DNA of 64,000 nt from Pohlia nutans (taxonomy: Eukaryota > Streptophyta > Bryopsida > Bryales > Mniaceae). The notes beneath the pieces were generated by a model. That model saw only the letters and a program-made list of their open reading frames with translations. It ran no database searches and was not told the origin of the DNA. A program made the translations under genes and the position numbers. Location of the stretch: NCBI GenBank assembly GCA_022496805.1, contig CM040085.1:33509811-33573810 (forward strand). The letters are read 5' to 3'. Of the stretch, positions 21,927 to 33,656 are shown in pieces. Position 1 is the stretch's first letter. The number at the start of each line of letters is the position of its first letter.

Positions 21927-24900
21927 TCAATTATCTTGAAATGGAGTGAGCGGTTTTTCCCAGACAGCGGAGAAGTAGACCTCGTTGCGGAGCTTGTCCG
22001 TCTTGGGAGTGGAGGTCCACATGTGCACCTTGTAGCGCAGGCGCTTGAAGTAGAAGAGATACTCGGCGAGTTCCTCTTTGTGGCAGAAGAATCGATCCAG
22101 CCACAGTAAGCCGCCGGGACGCAGCACGCGGTCGAAATCGAACAGGATGAAGTCCAGCAGCTGGAGATCGACCCACGCGTCGAGAAACAGCGTGGTGTGC
22201 ACAATGTCCAGCGTGTTGTCGAAGAACGGCAAGCGCTGGTTGATGGAGATGTAGAGCGGGATCAAGCCCCGGAGCGCTATCGTCTCGCTGAACGGCGCGC
22301 CCAGGTTCAGCGTCGTGGAGACGATGGTGACGTCCTGCTCCTGCCGGGGTGCAGCATTCACGATCAATGGTCAATAGCGCGTTCAAAATTAATCCTTAAA
22401 GGACATATGCTTTCCTGATTCCACACCCAAAATCTTTTTTAAACTCCATTTTAACCATGATTCTCTTTCTAATTTACTTTGGTTCTATTCTAAAGAAGTA
22501 TAGATCCCTCAAAGGTGCCCGGTTTGGCATTTAATAAACCCCATTTGGTGCAACGGAGTAGAAGTTATGAGCAAGAATCTCCCAAAATACTATCAAGTCT
22601 GTGGGGCTTGCATTGTCCTTTAAGTGTTAAGGACTCCTGACAAGTGCTTAAACAATGAAATATTTTAGTGCTTACTATTTAAGCTCTTCTTAGCCCTTAG
22701 AGCATCCGTACCCATGCACACTAAAGTTGACTCACTAAAATTATTCATCTACATTTGAAGAGCCCTTGAATTTACACTCCCCTATCCTTGAACACTCATC
22801 AACCACCAAAAGTGCACATCAAAATTATAGTCAATGGACCAATCATAAGTAGAATGTAGGATATAGTCAACTAAACTTAGATTTGAAGAGCCATTTCTTA
22901 ACACGCTAGGATTGAGGATTAAGAGACATTTTTGAAGGGCTTTAGCATTTTTCATCTACTTATTACTTGTGTCAAACACTAGGAGGGCATGGATGCGGAT
23001 GCTCTTATTAAAGACTGGTTACAAGCACTCTTCTTTTCCTTCTTTTTTTGGGTACAAATCAAATGGATTCATTTGCAATGTTACAAGCACTCTTCAACTG
23101 GTTCTTAATCCGTACCTAAAATTGAAATTTACCAAAAAAAAACAAGTGGACAATGTAAAATAACAATAGGATTGTTTTGGTATACAATATTGTTACTAAT
23201 TTAGTAGTAAAAGGTACTTTTTGAATGAATCTAAGTAAAATTTAAGCACTCGTTACACTTTGTATGAGACCTTTTGTACAAACCTTCATGCGCGCCGCGA
23301 ACGTGCCCGTGCCCATGCTGTAGTCCAGGCCGATGCGAATCTCGTCGGGCTTGAGCGCCAGCACGTAGGCGATGAGATACTCCGCGTCGGAGGAGTTCGG
23401 GACCACCCAGCGCTGCTTCTCCAGCGTCTGCAGGTCGAAGCACGGGCTGCACTTGAAGAACTTCTTGCGGTGCTCATAGTCCGCCAGGCACGAGAAGTTC
23501 TGGCAGAAGTAATTCTCCCACCGGATGTTCTCGTCCGCTGGAATCGCCCACAGCGACTCCCGCGCCGGCAGCGGCTGCTTGTAGAGCGTCGGGCCGCGCG
23601 CGCGGCACCGCCGCCGTGGCAGCGGCTCGCACCCACGGATTATGAGCTGCTGCCCTATCACCCAGTCGTCGCGACAAAGCTCCCCGATGTCGTATTCCAT
23701 GTACTTCTCCAGGAGCGCTTTGTTGGCCACGCACGCGTGGCCGATGGCGCCGTACGTCGCGTTCACGCCCATGAAATTCTTCAACCCTCCTCGCGTCTCC
23801 CGCACCTGCACCGTCCTCGCATGCATTTAGCTCAGGCCCATCCGCCATATCCCAAACACCCTAATCGAACCCCGCGGTGGACACATAACCTCGTATTCGT
23901 TAAAATGGCGGAATGATGTCAAATCCAATCCAATCCTTGCTTAGAGAGGTCGACTGAAAACGACTGGATTTCTAGAGTTTGACTGATCTAATTATCCAAT
24001 CCGAGCTCGACCAAAAATGATTTGTAGAGCTGGACTAAAACCTCAAAACGAATTCAATCCTAGTTTTTACATAACATTCAGTTTTTCTAGTGGCTCTGCC
24101 TTGCCCCACAGTCTAAGATAGTGTAGCATATTCCACACTCATCAAGACCAAATCAGTAGCCAACTGGACAGGTGGAGTCCCAAGATGATGCATGAAGGAA
24201 AGACAAAGAGCATGAAGGCTACTGAATGTTATGTAGAACTCTTTAATTATGTCGTAATATAAATAGGACTTTGAAATATGCCAATTAGAATGATATGACC
24301 ACGCATTTGCAAAAGCAATGACAAACGGAATGAGATCGAGCTTCTTACCCTGATGTACTTGTTGATTTCTTCCTGGTCGAAAAAATCGTATGAGGGATCG
24401 GACAGCAAGTGATTCGGGGTCTCTGCGAGTGTGATCATCTCTTCAGGTTTCGACGCAACGTCAAAAGGTTTGCAAGGGTGAGTCTCGGATGATGAGCTGA
24501 GTCCCAGCTTATTCGACGTCGATTCTTGGAGTTCCTTGAGAATCGTCGCAATGCCGTCCAGTCCATTCGTGATTTCCAGCAGCACATTGTGATTGCGATT
24601 GGCGACATCCGCAGCAAGGGAGTTCGACACCACGCGGTTCGACGATTCCTGGATGGCTTGGAGCACCTTCGCCTGCATGTCGGTCACCTTGAGGGACAAG
24701 TACGCGACGTGCACAGCGGTGGTGTCGGTCGTCGTGGGCGAGGACGGCTGGATTTTGAAGAAAAGCCCGGAGATGAAAAGGAGCAGAAAGCCCGTGAAGA
24801 TGTAAACCCAGTTGGTCGCTGACCTGTGCGAGATCGACCTCCCCAATCGATAACCCCGCGGCGAGTTTTTGGAGATCGCGCAGTCACGCGGCGGCAGCAT

Positions 24901-24930
24901 CCTCTCCATTCCGACCAATACTTTTTCCAC
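21927..24930 (-). CDS. plant methyltransferase (At1g29790-like), membrane-anchored
   Basis: Three exons join in phase 0: 24930-24349, 23805-23284 and 22340-21927 (stop included), giving 505 residues. Donors are GTAAGA and GTTTGT; acceptors are GTGCAG and CGGCAG. The N-terminus has basic residues, then one membrane segment (about residues 41-60, NWVYIFTGFLLLFISGLFF), like type II Golgi or secretory-pathway proteins. Exon 2 carries NFMGVNATYGAIGHAC, DDWVIGQQLIIRGCEPLPR and the SAM-binding motif I as RIGLDYSMGTGTFAARM. Exon 3 carries VSINQRLPFFD-like YISINQRLPFFDNTLDIVH and DRVLRPGGLLWLDRFFC, both typical of this plant family. The substrate is unknown. Introns carry mobile elements (22393-22626, 22700-23004, 24069-24234). 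No frame defect was seen. The start could also be Met8 or Met11. Confidence 0.88.
22389..22630. mobile_element. short TTAA-type element G in intron 2
   Basis: TTAA TCCTTAAAGGACA at 22389 and TGTCCTTTAAGTG TTAA ending at 22630 bound 234 bp. The ends match A2 rather than the GACG type. It lies in the second methyltransferase intron. Confidence 0.7.
22700..23004. mobile_element. Tourist-like (PIF/Harbinger) MITE in intron 2
   Basis: The termini GAGCATCCGTACCCATGC and GCATGGATGCGGATGCTC are inverted, with TTA duplicated on both sides (22697-22699 and 23005-23007). A GAGCATC-type terminus with TTA duplication is typical of Tourist elements. Length 305 bp. Confidence 0.8.
24069..24234. mobile_element. 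MITE of family S (S2) in intron 1
   Basis: ACATAACATTCAG at 24069 and CTGAATGTTATGT ending at about 24234 are inverted termini, with TA next to both. The segment TGGCTCTGCCTTGC and the right end are shared with the elements at 8197 and 8788. Confidence 0.65.
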
Positions 24931-24984
24931 CTGAGTTCACTAAACTTTCAGATCATCGATCGTATCAACAGCTAGCTAGCTAGC

Positions 24985-24994
24985 CATATATACT
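24985..24994 (-). promoter_or_regulatory. possible TATA box of the methyltransferase gene
   Basis: Read on the minus strand, GTATATATGG lies about 55-65 bp upstream of the ATG at 24930, in an otherwise mixed sequence. A run of GCTA repeats follows it. Position relative to the true transcription start is unknown. Confidence 0.35.
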
Positions 24995-26437
24995 CCAACA
25001 TCGTGCATCCAGAACTCTTGATCGATGTCACCGCCACAGCTAGCGTGGCATCTGTTGGGCATGTGCTCCCGGAAAGGAGCCAGACTCTCATCAACACATG
25101 TAGACGGCTTTTGGGAAGCCTAAAAACATCTGCTGGGACAAACATTAAAGGCTATATTTACACAACACCGTACCTTGAACTGAGAATATGCTACCCACTA
25201 GTGTATCATGACCCATTCACAGCAAGCCCCTGCCGCACTTGCATCTGCTTTCCCAAAATGGATCCACAGGGAGTTCATATGGTTCCCTGTGTTGATTCTT
25301 TGTGAGTGTCACTTTTCCCTGTGATTTCGAGTTTTGACATGTGCACAAAATCACATGTTTAAGCTTAGTCACCTACTTGTAGAAGGAAATTTTAACATAT
25401 GTCAAGTTTAGAAGCTCAGAAGGGAAAGTGGCACTGAGAGGGGAATCAACAAAAGGAAACCATATGAGACCCCTGTGGGAGGAAGGTAAAACCGAGAAAA
25501 AAAAAAACATTCAAAGTCTTGTCTTTTCTTGCTGCAACTAGTGTTCAACCACTGTGCAACTGCATCATTAACAGTGACGCAAGAAGAGCCATGCTCCTCT
25601 TTTTTTTGCGTTGAGTTCCTTTCTGTCATGCGTTCAGAGTAATTTCTAATTGCGTCCTTTATATTTCTTGGTTGACAACAAATTCCCTCAAAGTTACCTG
25701 ACGCAAGCAATGCATGCATGCGGCAGCGTTCGTGTATGTGAATGGGCCATCAATCGGATTCCTGAATATGCACACACACTCCTTGGAAATGGCGCCCAGG
25801 TTTAGTAGTCGCTCAGGAATCGGTGCCGGAACAGCGTCAGCTCACGTGAATCCCTAGGCGGCCGGGCAGCATCGACGGGAGGAATCAAGACTGTACAGCA
25901 CAGGACAGGTCTAACAAGTTTTTGAAACAAATGAAACAGAATTCCAGTGCAAAAGAAGCCCAAAGACAGGCCACCGTACCCCAGCCACATGTGGCCTACA
26001 GGTCTACTGTAATGTACTGTACTGTACTGTACATTCATGTCAAGATCCAATTTGCATACACTCAGATTGGGCGGCACTTGCAAGGCTTAATTAAGTTAGG
26101 TGACTTCTGAAGTGTCTTGAACTCTTGGGATTACGGGATTGCGCTCATGCTTTCGCAGGCCAGTGGCCACGTCTCTGCGTTGATTCTGTTTATCTCGTGC
26201 CACCGTTTGCCTACAAATAGGAAACAAGAGGTCGTTTTTTAGCCACTGGTAAATAACCCTCTCGGAGTAAAGTACCGACGATGACAACTGACCGTGGTGA
26301 TTATTGATAGGACTGATTGGACCGACACCCCAGGGTGATACACTGGTTGTGGCTATTATTGTAATTGCAACTATAGCATAAATACAAAGGGGAAAGCTTT
26401 GCTCAAGAACATGGTGAAACCTAAACATTGAAGTGCA
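24995..26437. other. intergenic stretch upstream of the methyltransferase
   Basis: Composition is more balanced than in the repeats, but open frames on both strands show no known protein and no consistent exon structure. GGGAAAGTGGCACTGAG near 25421 and the GTGTCACTTTTCCCTGTG segment near 25307 are weakly inverted, which suggests an old insertion. GTACTGTACTGTACTGTAC occurs near 26013. Confidence 0.35.
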
Positions 26438-27002
26438 TTAACCCCTAAAGGACCAAGTGTCCTAACTAGGACATTTCAATGTTCGGGTAGGTTCCCACGG
26501 TGTCAATTTTTATTTTTGTTTTTTGAAATAAATTATGGGAATTCGGTGTATCAATACAAAAATGGGGATCTATTTTATTTTTTTAATTCCGACTTTAAGT
26601 GGAAGTTATAGAGCAAAAGGGGTTTTTCTGGGGAGAATGGGCAGTGTGGGCAGGGCTCAAAATAAACCTCAGAAAATATTATTTTTCAACTTTAACCGTA
26701 GGATCTTGTTATAGATTACCAAGAGAGTGCATGGTAAAATTTTCATAGAATTTGGCCGTACAGATTGCAAGATTTTAGCGTTTGAAGTGAAAAGATGAAA
26801 TTGTAGTCGTTTTGGATATTTTTTGACCGTCTTTGAATTCATGGGAAAAATTGTTAAATTGGTCAAAAAAATTCTTAAATTTTATTTAAATGTTTGATTT
26901 GGTATTTTCTATGAAGAGGAAAAAAATATTCACAAGAAAATGAATAGAAAGAGCTGAAAATGATACTCAAGAACGGGAAAACTGCAGTCTTCTAGGGGTT
27001 AA
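26438..27002. mobile_element. TTAA-type element N
   Basis: TTAA CCCCTAAAGGACC at 26438 and GTCTTCTAGGGG TTAA ending at 27002 bound 557 bp. TGTCCTAACTAGGACA at 26458-26473 is a perfect subterminal palindrome. Single copy in this window. Confidence 0.75.
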
Positions 27003-27125
27003 AGCTGCAAAGTCAAAGATGCCACATAAAAAGTAGATGGTTTCCTCAAGTGGTACATTACAAAACATACATGTAACTCATTCAAGAACAAGATGAAATA
27101 AGTTGGGTGGAAAGAGTTATACATT

Positions 27126-27570
27126 AGAAGAATTTTGAGGACTAGAAAGGGTTGCGAGTTGGTGTTGAATTCGCATTCAAAGATAATTAAAAAAATACAA
27201 ATATATAAATAAGTCAAATCTGTCATGGTCGTAATTCGTATATACATACATACATACACACATTCACATACACAATCCTTTCCAGCCCTCAAAATTCTTC
27301 TAATGGGATGGAAAGAGGTACTAGGTGGAGAGAAGCAAGTAGAGCTTGCAACCAAAGAGGAGACTAGACATACGAAAGGAGTACATGTTGCTGGTTCAAA
27401 GCACTGGAGGCCGAGTAGTGAAGTGAAGCTGGCACAACAATTGTATGATTTTATTTTTTTAAATGTCAAATCTAACGTGACCGAAATTTCAAGCTTTTTT
27501 TATTTTTAATATTTTTTTGCATGCAACTGTTGCACCAACTCGCAGCCCTTTCTTGCCTTGAATTTTTTCC
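27126..27570. repeat. inverted-repeat element with nested arms
   Basis: GAAGAATTTTGAGG..GGGTTGCGAGTTGGTG near 27128 is mirrored by CACCAACTCGCAGCCC near 27535. A second, shorter inverted match (CCCTCAAAATTCTTCTAAT) lies near 27285. A CATA/CACA microsatellite occupies about 27243-27270. Confidence 0.5.
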
Positions 27571-27698
27571 TAATGAAGTCGGACGGAGATCATACGTAGT
27601 AAGCCAAGCAAGCGCTCTGACTCTAGTCGGAGTCTGGGCAGCTGTACTAGCATCGCGAGAACAACATCTCTACAATAGACAACCCCAATTCCGAAATT

Positions 27699-28316
27699 GT
27701 ACAGTTGGGTAAAACATGCTTACGAATTTTTTAATAAGTTTTCATTAGAAATTTCAACAATTTTTAGGAAGCTCTAGCATGCTCACAAATGAACCGATTT
27801 TGAAACCACAAATTGCATTGGAATTGCAATGAAGCGTGCTTCAACTTCATAATAAGTGAAAAAAGAATTATTTAAAATAAGACAACAATTTGGATTTCTT
27901 TTATAAACTATCTGTCATTTCATAGTGAACCTGTGGAAGATAGTCAAAGATTTTTTGTATTAAGGTAAAGAACAAGTAAGAAATCATACAAGTAGTCCAA
28001 GTGGTGTGGGATCAAGTATCTCTAAAGCAATTGTGAAGGTTCATTTCTAATATGTACCATTAAATACAAGTTGTAATTTTCACAAATGGCGGCAACACTA
28101 AATGGTAGATAGTATATAGAAAACATCAAATTTTTGGTATGATTTTCAATTACATATGTGTATTCGTAAGGATGATAAAGTAGACTTTAGTGTGATTCCA
28201 ATGCAAATTACAATTAGAAATTCCATTCATTTTTGAGCATACATGGACCTTCCAAAGTTCCCACAAATCTCAACTGGATCCAAAAATTCGTAACTAACTT
28301 GTACCCAACTGTACTG
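27699..28316. mobile_element. inverted-repeat element with ACAGTTGGGTA ends
   Basis: GTACAGTTGGGTA near 27699 and TACCCAACTGTAC near 28302 face one another, and ACGAATTTTT just inside both ends is also inverted. Length about 615 bp, AT-rich, non-coding. Superfamily not assigned. Confidence 0.5.
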
Positions 28317-28605
28317 TACAATTGTCGATTGCAAAAATTGACAAGATTATTTGGAATCTATAAAAAAAAATTGATGATGTGAAATCTATGAAATGCAATG
28401 ATTACCCAAATGACCAAATCTATAAACTAGGGTGGTTTGGAATAGGAAATTTAGAAATTGGATAGATTCTTGAAAACCAAAAGCTATGAATTGGGTTCAT
28501 TTTGTGAATTGGTATCTAAATTTGGCATCTACATTCACGAAATGAACCCAAAGACTAAATCTACATAAATGTGTGCAAATCGGTTTCAACTTGATTGAAA
28601 CAATT

Positions 28606-28838
28606 TTAACCCCTAAACGTCCCACGGGGATAGTATATACGATGTCGTATGATTGGGATTTGCTACAAACAAGAAAATCTAAATTGGAATCTCAATAACT
28701 CACTAGAATCGCATTGATCTAAATTCCAACTTCTTTTTTGAACTGAAACCCATTAAAAGTGTGGATCCATTCCAAATACAACCAAAATACACCGTATTCT
28801 ACTGGCCGCAAAGGCACATTCAAACGTTTAGGGGTTAA
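28606..28838. mobile_element. short TTAA-type element M1
   Basis: TTAA CCCCTAAACGTCCC at 28606 and CAAACGTTTAGGGG TTAA ending at 28838 bound 225 bp. The ends are the cleanest of the whole group. CCCACGGGG is the subterminal hairpin. Confidence 0.85.
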
Positions 28839-28860
28839 AATATACAATATGAGAAACACT

Positions 28861-29632
28861 ACACCCATTATCTTATTTACTTTGAGAGCCACAATTAGTT
28901 TGATTTTTCTTACAAACTCTTGGACTAATTCTGGTATGTACTATCCATATTACCCTAGTACCATAGTTGGGTCGCCACTCCACGGACGAATATTTAATAT
29001 TTTTTGAAAAATAAAGTTCGTTCTTGAAAAAATGAATTTCTTGATCTTAATTTTTGAGCAAAGAAATGATTAAAATTGGCCCAAAATGGCCCAAAATAGC
29101 TTAGAAATAACAAAATATAGCTAAAAATAAATTATTCTACCTTAGTTTTTTGGTCCTCATAATTTTCAAATTTTTTTATGTTTTTTATTTTTTGAATTAG
29201 TTTTTGGCGACCCAGCCATAGTAGTATGGTAGTCCGAGAATATAATATAAAATGTTATTATTTTATTTAGATTATAATATTTGATTTTTCAAACATCTCA
29301 AACAGTAATGCTGGAATATTTCATTCATATTTGGCATGGTAAATTCATAGTAATTTGGAATTTTTTTAGTATAGGCCTACATTACTACAATTACTACGAG
29401 ATATCTAAATTCCTTCGACTCGGACTTTCTTCTAATCCACAATTAGTCCAAGTTTTTGTATTAGTCTGAATCGGACTAAGGTGGATGATCCAATAATTGA
29501 CGTGTACTATAAACCAACAATATTTCCAACTAGTTCATTGAGAGCTTCTAATTCTACACTAGTACTAGATTTGCATGAAAAGCTTAAATTGTTGGTTTAT
29601 GGGCCATCTACTATAAACAAGATAATGGGTGT
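28861..29632. mobile_element. element V1, interrupted by T1
   Basis: ACACCCATTATCTTATTTA at 28861 and ATAAACAAGATAATGGGTGT ending at 29632 are inverted. The inner sequence near 29320-29460 is the reverse complement of parts of 47294-47649. The T1 element lies inside. Confidence 0.65.
28951..29231. mobile_element. element T1, nested in V1
   Basis: TAGTACCATAGTTGGGTCGCC and GGCGACCCAGCCATAGTAG form inverted ends. The same end design and internal text (GAACGAATATTTA-like, GATTAAATTGGCCC) recur at 45040-45326. Confidence 0.65.
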
Positions 29633-30196
29633 ATTGGAATTGTGTTTTTAACCGCACTAGAAAATAGTAGAAAATTAGATATTCATTTTAATCTTTTAGA
29701 TCATACCAATCAAAAGGCACATATTTGGACGCTTTGAATTGAGTAGAACAACTTGGCACAATAGAGTTATTTGTAAAGGCATCCGGTCTTTTGTCCTCCT
29801 TTTTTCATGGACCAGAGCTGGTCGTCATCAATCTGACACCACTCCTCCTCACGGTCCCACCCCACTACCCAATTCTTCTCCCTCCCTCCAAATTTTTATG
29901 AATAAAAATTTCAATCTATCCAGTGTTCTATTCTGGGTCTACAGTGAGATCATGCCGATCCTGTCCTTTCCAAATTACAGGTCAAAAAGAAGGGTTTTGA
30001 GGGACTTTACAAATAACTTTAATGTTCAATAACTTCTCAAACCGCACAAATATCAAGTACTATGGCTATTCATTAAAATAGGATTATCTATTTTCATCAT
30101 ATTTTTGAATCCATCCATGGCTACAAACATTTAAAATTTGTAATGTTGGTCACATGGTGGAAATTAGGTATTTACGAGGGTGTTTGGCATGATTGA
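29633..30196. other. AT-rich intergenic stretch
   Basis: No supported gene or well-bounded repeat. A pyrimidine-rich C/T segment lies at about 29832-29890. Confidence 0.3.
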
Positions 30197-30496
30197 GAGC
30201 ATTTCCACTGGGCGAACCTTAGAGGGCCCGCAACAGTGAATGACGGGGCCGAAGTACCGGTAGTAGGCCAACGGGCTGGCGGTCGCAGGTTCAAGTAGCT
30301 GCGGGCTCACGAAATGCAAGCCTCCACCTTTGATGTTTCAGGCTTGTCTTCTCTTGTTTTGGCCGTGTTTTAAACATTTGTTGGTGCTTGTTGCTCCAAA
30401 GCATTTATTCATGCTTTTTCTCTTTGCTCCAACTACCAACCACTCGGGAAAGTCACTTAGTGTGAATATTGGGATACATGAGCGAACATAGGGTAT

Positions 30497-31042
30497 TTAA
30501 CCCCTAAGGGTCCCTAGCTTTTTTGGGCTTAAAATCATCATTGCTTTTGATGTGTTATAGGTCTAAATGTAAGTGAGGTATAGAAATCTCAAATGTACAA
30601 TCTTGTAACATACATGTTGTAGATCATGTGGATCAAATTTGGGGTCATTTATCCCTAGAGATTGCAAGATCATAGTGTTTTAGTGCTAAAAAAGGATGCT
30701 GAAATTTTCCTAGCAACACAGTTAGAGGTGAAATTCGTTTTCAAAATTACTCAAATGAAAAAACTTTGAACTATAAAGTAATTCAAAATCGTCATATAAA
30801 CACATTGGTACCAAAAAATCCTCATGGAAAAATTTAATGTGCCCTAAAATGTCCTTGCAATGTCAAAAAGTTGCCCAAAAAGTGACTCATTTGAACCAAA
30901 AAGCAAAAAGTGTCCAAACTAGACCCGTGTACTAAAATGACTCCCAAAAATTCAAAACAACATGGATTGACATGAAAATTTTACCATGATATGTACCCCC
31001 AAAAACGTCCAAAATATGGACGTCGGGACGGTTAGGGGTTCA
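30497..31042. mobile_element. TTAA-type element K, nested
   Basis: TTAA CCCCTAAGGGTCC at 30497 and GGGACGGTTAGGGG TTCA ending at 31042 bound 538 bp. GTCCAAAATATGGAC at 31007-31021 is a perfect subterminal palindrome. Confidence 0.75.
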
Positions 31043-31605
31043 TGGAGGCTATGAAATAATTTGAATTCTCTATTATTTATAGAAAACTTACGTTATATTC
31101 ATGGTATATTCTAGGAATATTCATAAGATATTCTCAATTTGGTTTTTAAACATTTTATATTACTTTTAAAAATTAAAAAAATTATTCCCAAATGAATAAA
31201 TGACACCCTATTTTTGTTCTCTCATAGTTATCTAAATTTTTGATAGTGACTTCCCCGGGACCAACTAGCCTCCTCTATCATCTGCATGTCAGCTTCGGGG
31301 AAGCTTCCTCCCAAATCCATTTGCTATTCGCTTCATGTTTGGAGTCCGCGATAAATTTGCCGTTGGGCTTTTCTCCTCGTTTAAAACCCAGGGAAGTCAC
31401 TGTCATAAATTTGGATAACCATGAGAGAAAAAATATGTAGGGTCTCCTTTGTTCATTTGAGATAAAATTTATAAGTTTTTAGAAGTAATATAGGGTGTTT
31501 TAAAACCAAATTGAGAATATTTTATGAATATTCATAGAATATACCATAAACATACTCTAAAATACTATAAATAGTAGAATATTACAATTATTTCATAACC
31601 CCCCA
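31043..31605. mobile_element. long fold-back element L, nested
   Basis: GGCTATGAAATAATT and AATTATTTCATAACC are the outer ends. The arms (ATAGTAGAATATT, GAATATTCATA, AAACCAAATTGAGAATAT and more) pair over about 200 bp. A similar half-element begins GGGGCTATGAAATAAT at 47725. Confidence 0.7.
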
Positions 31606-31726
31606 TTAAATACCATGTGTTTGCTCATGTCTCTTAAAATTTACACTAAGTGACTTCCTCGAGGCTGAAAATTGTTGTTGCGGGCTCACCTAGGCCGCCC
31701 ATCCTAAACCACTAGAAATGCTCTGA

Positions 31727-32549
31727 AGTGAAAGATTGGAAGTTTGAAATACCATGAATTTGCAAATTCATTTTAAAGTAATAAGATTAGACATATATAC
31801 CTATTTTAAATGTAGACCAACGTCTATGAATTTACACAACTTAGACCACTTCCAAACTATTGTACAAATGAATTAGAACATTCTCCCGTCTCCCACTCCC
31901 TCTCCCACTCTCTCCCTTCTCTCCTCTCCCCTATATATATGAGGAGAGGGAAGGAGATGAAGAGAGAGAGGAGAGATGGAGGGACTTTGAGTGCGCGGCC
32001 ATGCACCTAATGGCTAAAAATAGAATATATATATATATATATATTATTTTATTTTATTTTTCAAATTTTTTCTCCAACTTGTAGGATTCAGCAGCACTGA
32101 ACGGCCATATAAAGTAAATAGAATTATTATTATTATTATTATTTTTGATGGCCATCGTTTAGGGTTCAACAACACCCTACGGCCAAAGAAAGTTAAAAAC
32201 ATAAAATAAACTAATTATATATATATATATAGCTTTGCAGTGGCCATTTAGGGTTCAGTAGCTACAGCTGAAGAAAAAATAGAGAAAAGAAAAGACAAAA
32301 AGAATGAGAAAAAGGAAGACAAGAAATAAAAAAAGATGAAAGAAAAGATATAAATAAATAAATAAAATACATAAAAGAATTGTATGTTTACAATGTAAGG
32401 GATTGTAGAAAGACAAAAATTGCCGCTTTTTAAAATAAAATAAAACAATTTTTTTTTTTAATGCTCATGGGGGCGAGGTGCATGATTATATGGCCAGGTG
32501 CGTAAATAGTGAATTGTGTGTTTAGTGTTTTCAAACTATACTCGGGACA
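31727..32549. other. simple-sequence-rich stretch
   Basis: It holds CT/GA-rich tracts (31886-31975), TA tracts (32023-32042 and 32214-32232) and an ATT repeat (32124-32142). The segment around GGTTCAGTAGC/GGTTCAACAAC occurs about three times near TGGCCAT, hinting at tandem units. No gene supported. Confidence 0.4.
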
Positions 32550-33147
32550 TTAGCCCTTAACTGCCTAGGCATCCATTTTTTGGACGATGTACAGATTTCA
32601 TCCACTTTTTTTCATCTGCTATGCACTTTTTCAAATGTGAATTTTTTACTATAGATTTTATGGAAAGTTAGCTTCATGCATGTGTGAACAGATGAGAAAG
32701 GGGTTGACTTATGAAAAATTATGCCTCATTGCCAGGCTCATTGCATGTTGCAGTGATTCACCAAAAGTTTCTAAGATCTTAGTTCAAAATATTTCAAAAG
32801 TGCTCTTGAAAAAGTCAACTCATAAAATTAAGCAAACCAAAAAATCTCCAAATATCACTACACTTAGAGTATTACATTCCAACCCATCACAACAAATTTC
32901 ATCCACAAATTGTCAATATCTTATTCATAATCAAATTACAAAAGAGTTTTGAATTTTGAGTTTCAAACTTTTTACAAAAGTATTGGTGATAGCAATCATA
33001 TGTTTAACCGTATGGATAGAATCTATACTTCATAATGTACAACTTTTATTAGTACATCAAGTTCAAAATATCCCTCTTAGTTGCATTTTATAATGCAACT
33101 TTGCAATTCTCAGAATCTGGAGAAACTTGTAGGCATTTAAGGGTTAG
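32550..33147. mobile_element. TTAA-type element D2 with TTAG flanks
   Basis: The ends CCCTTAACTGCC and GGCATTTAAGGG lie between two identical TTAG copies (32550-32553 and 33144-33147), so the target was TTAG instead of TTAA. The 590-bp body is homologous to D1 and D3. Subterminal hairpin CCATTTTTTGG at 32573-32583. Confidence 0.8.
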
Positions 33148-33512
33148 CTACAACGAGGCAACTACCACATGTGTCCCAGGTCAATGTCCATCCATGTTTT
33201 CTCTTGTATAGCACCTTTGACACAAATTAATTATTTTTCCCCAAAAAAATGCCTCTTGATTAATCAACCTCCGTAGAAAGATGATAGGAAAGTTGGTGAC
33301 TTTGGTGGATGTTGAGTAGTTCTAGCAAAGTAGCGCGCTCATTGATTGGCATATGTATATCGTTGTGTAGTTTGAGGGCCGGTACGTTGGTGCAAATTAG
33401 GAAATGAGATGAGACCATTACATGCAGATGGGGTTGGATTACGGAGGGAAAAAACTACCTGTCCCACGGTGGGACAATTGAATGTGCAAGTGTCCCATTG
33501 TGGTTAATGTTA

Positions 33513-33656
33513 CTCTCTATACAATGACACTCCATAATATGACGAATTGACAATATTATTATTTCAAGCAATACGCATGTGATAAGTCAGTTCTGTGAGT
33601 AATCCATGCCTGCCACCTTGAAGGTAGGGCTTCCCAAACATATCATTATAGAGAGG
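33513..33656. mobile_element. small MITE W2
   Basis: CTCTCTATACAATGACA faces TATCATTATAGAGAGG. The interior is shared with 19382-19520. It sits in a stretch (33150-33770) with several inverted pieces of a GGACATTGAC-containing repeat. Confidence 0.6.

Larger units (their letters stand above)
30197..31723. mobile_element. Tourist-like (PIF/Harbinger) element carrying two others
   Basis: GAGCATTTCCACTGG at 30197 and CCACTAGAAATGCTC ending at 31723 are inverted termini, with TGA duplicated outside (30194-30196 and 31724-31726). GCGGGCTCAC occurs near both ends. Elements K (30501-31038) and L (31043-31605) lie inside, so the host itself is only about 430 bp. A tRNA-like B-box, GGTTCAAGT at 30290, was noted but has no convincing tRNA fold. 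Confidence 0.7.

Noticed and set aside
23260..23916. 218-codon plus-strand frame opposite the methyltransferase
   Set aside because: It is the antisense of a GC-rich exon whose minus-strand product has clear family motifs.
30197..30340. tRNA gene or tRNA-derived SINE
   Set aside because: A B-box-like GGTTCAAGT is present at 30290 but there is no cloverleaf and no convincing A-box; the segment belongs to the Tourist-like host.
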